A DNA stretch of 5,734 nt, taken from assembly GCA_021801545.1 (NCBI GenBank), contig JAJYXX010000011.1, positions 1 through 5,734 of the forward strand, in the 5' to 3' direction. This document shows, in pieces, positions 4,748 to 5,734 of this stretch; the stretch's first letter is position 1; every line of letters begins with the position of its first letter. The notes under the pieces were generated by a model, which saw nothing but the letters and a program-made list of their open reading frames with translations, had not been told where the DNA came from and made no database searches. A program made the position numbers and the translations under genes. Source of the stretch: Chloroflexota bacterium (GTDB lineage: Bacteria > Chloroflexota > Limnocylindria > Limnocylindrales > CSP1-4).

Positions 4748-5640
4748 GGACGTTCCAGCCGGGCCAGCCGCGGGCGACCGGCCAGGTCGATCTCGACCCG
4801 GCACCGCCAGCCGGGCAGGCGTTCTCCGACGAGCCGGCAGATCGCGTCTGCCTGATCCGCCCCGATCTCGAGCAGGACGAGGCCACCGGCGGCGGCGACC
4901 TCCGGCAGCCGGTCGAGCAGCCGGGCGATGATCGCCAGCCCATCGGCCCCCCCGTCGAGCGCGCTCCGTGGTTCGAACGAGACCGCGACCGGCAGACGGT
5001 CGACCTCGTCGGAGCGGACGTACGGGAGGTTGGCGACGATCACGTCGAATGGTCGCCTGACCGGCGCGGGCAGGAGGTCCGCCGCGACGAACTCGATCCG
5101 GTCGGCGACGCCGTGGCCGACGGCGTTTTCGCGCGCCAGCTCGAGCGCCGCGGGCGAGTCGTCGCTGGCCACGATCTCGACCTCCGGGCCGATCGCGCGG
5201 CGGCGAAGAAGGACCGCCAGGCTGACCGCGATCGTCCCGCTGCCGGTCCCGACGTCGGCGACCCGGAGGGGCGGCGCGCCGGCCGGGCGCGGTGCGGCGG
5301 CCAGGCGGCGCGCGATCTCGCGCTCGGCGAGCTCGACGAGCAGCTCGGTCTCCGGGCGCGGGATCAGGCCGCGCGGATCGGTCGCGAACACCAGGCCGTA
5401 GAACTCCCGGAAGCCGCGGATGTAGGCGACCGGCTCACCGGCCGCCCGGCGCTCGAGATCAGTGGCGAAGCTCCGCTCGGCGTCCGGGCCGACCGGTGCC
5501 TCCGGGTGGGCGAGCAGGACCGTTCGCCCGACGCCGAGGGCACGACCGAGCAGCAGTTCCGCCTCGAGGCGGGGCGCCTCCGAACCGGCCGCGCGCAGGC
5601 GTTCGATCCCCCGCGCCAGGAGCTCGCCCACGCTCGTCAC
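4744..5640 (-). CDS. prmC: Release factor glutamine methyltransferase
   Basis: PrmC uses S-adenosylmethionine to methylate the glutamine of the GGQ motif in peptide release factors RF1 and RF2, tuning translation termination in the cytosol. The 298-residue protein has the expected two parts: an N-terminal helical release-factor-binding domain (about 1-85), then the linker FREFYGL...GLIPRPETELLVE (77-103) and a Rossmann methyltransferase domain with VADVGTGSGTIAVSLA (127-142), the acidic Asp160-Asp161 after strand 2, and the substrate motif NLPYV (204-208). The classic motif is NPPY; proline to leucine at the second place leaves the glutamine-binding Asn204 and Tyr207 intact. The start is a GTG at 5640-5638, overlapping the stop of the preceding gene as GTGA; no good Shine-Dalgarno is seen, so translation probably depends on coupling. 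Length and domain order are normal. The usual partner prfA is not the gene directly upstream here. Confidence 0.95.
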   Translation of the reverse strand: MTSVGELLARGIERLRAAGSEAPRLEAELLLGRALGVGRTVLLAHPEAPVGPDAERSFATDLERRAAGEPVAYIRGFREFYGLVFATDPRGLIPRPETELLVELAEREIARRLAAAPRPAGAPPLRVADVGTGSGTIAVSLAVLLRRRAIGPEVEIVASDDSPAALELARENAVGHGVADRIEFVAADLLPAPVRRPFDVIVANLPYVRSDEVDRLPVAVSFEPRSALDGGADGLAIIARLLDRLPEVAAAGGLVLLEIGADQADAICRLVGERLPGWRCRVEIDLAGRPRLARLERP

Positions 5641-5734
5641 ACCCGGACGATGACGGTCAGGTCACCGGTCCGGCGGAGGACCTCGACGGCCGTGGAGCCG
5701 TTGCTGCGCCGGACGAGCAGGTCGACCTCCGCCG
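5637..5734 (-). CDS. C-terminal fragment of an unidentified protein, possibly universal-stress-protein-like
   Basis: Only the last 31 codons are in the window, entering from the right edge and ending at TGA 5639-5637, which overlaps the prmC GTG by four bases. The peptide reads AEVDLLVRRSNG, STAVEVLRRTGD, LTVIVRV. The strand-helix-strand pattern, with E-V-L-R-R and a closing T-V-I-V-R, resembles the end of a universal stress protein (USP) domain, which typically finishes ...EVLRRAPCPVLVVR. The glycine-rich ATP loop that would support this is not clear in what is visible. It does not resemble the C-terminus of release factor 1, the usual neighbour of prmC. GC-rich third positions and the exact overlap support a real gene; the family assignment is a weak inference. 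Confidence 0.55.
   Translation of the reverse strand, partial: AEVDLLVRRSNGSTAVEVLRRTGDLTVIVRV

Noticed and set aside
4748..4804. Upstream start for the HAD gene at 4804
   Set aside because: It adds residues unlike the family before the DIDGT motif; the GTG overlapping the prmC stop gives a standard N-terminus.
1618..4855. Long plus-strand frames opposite glyA, tsaC and the HAD gene (1618-2757, 3180-4343, 3977-4855), and a second minus-strand frame at 1877-3037
   Set aside because: All lie over well-recognised genes in other frames and have low-complexity Arg/Asp/Gly/Pro composition, typical shadow frames.

Overview
The window is a very GC-rich piece of bacterial chromosome. Nearly all of it is one leftward (minus-strand) block of housekeeping genes. 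Read in the direction of transcription, from the right edge, the block holds the end of an unidentified gene (possibly universal-stress-protein-like), prmC, a Cof-type HAD hydrolase, a TsaC/Sua5-type threonylcarbamoyl-AMP synthase, glyA, and a WecA/TagO-type polyprenyl-phosphate sugar-1-phosphate transferase. This gene set and order, the GC-rich codon third positions and the flavour of the proteins point to Chloroflexota (perhaps an uncultured soil or freshwater lineage), with Actinomycetota as the alternative. That assignment is inference, not a database result.

Right part (about 3243-5734): four genes are chained by three successive 4-base stop/start overlaps (GTGA, GTGA, ATGA), which suggests one translationally coupled transcript. 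PrmC methylates release factors and TsaC supplies the threonylcarbamoyl-AMP for tRNA t6A, so two of the four serve translation fidelity. The HAD phosphatase between them has no assigned substrate.

Middle (1738-3242): glyA has a 143-base leader carrying a 14-base direct repeat, a small hairpin and a strong ribosome binding site 8 bases before an ATG. Thirty-four bases further on is the membrane transferase (591-1703). It has all the expected motifs except that the aspartate of the usual GDSGS signature is threonine.

Left part (1-590): this is the accessory portion. It contains a leaderward-facing lacI-type repressor gene reduced to its DNA-binding N-terminus (122-249). It is cut at a CTAG tetranucleotide by foreign sequence whose plus-strand reading frame (ending at 119) looks like the C-terminus of a DDE transposase, possibly IS701-like. 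Upstream of the broken repressor are two copies of a 12-base perfect palindrome, GAGAGCGCTCTC, flanking a TTGACA box, and a third related palindrome further right. Together they look like an autoregulated LacI-family promoter orphaned by the insertion. I see no wholly new system, CRISPR array, tRNA or rRNA. The most notable items are the IS-interrupted repressor with its intact operators and the altered metal-site motif in the WecA-like enzyme.
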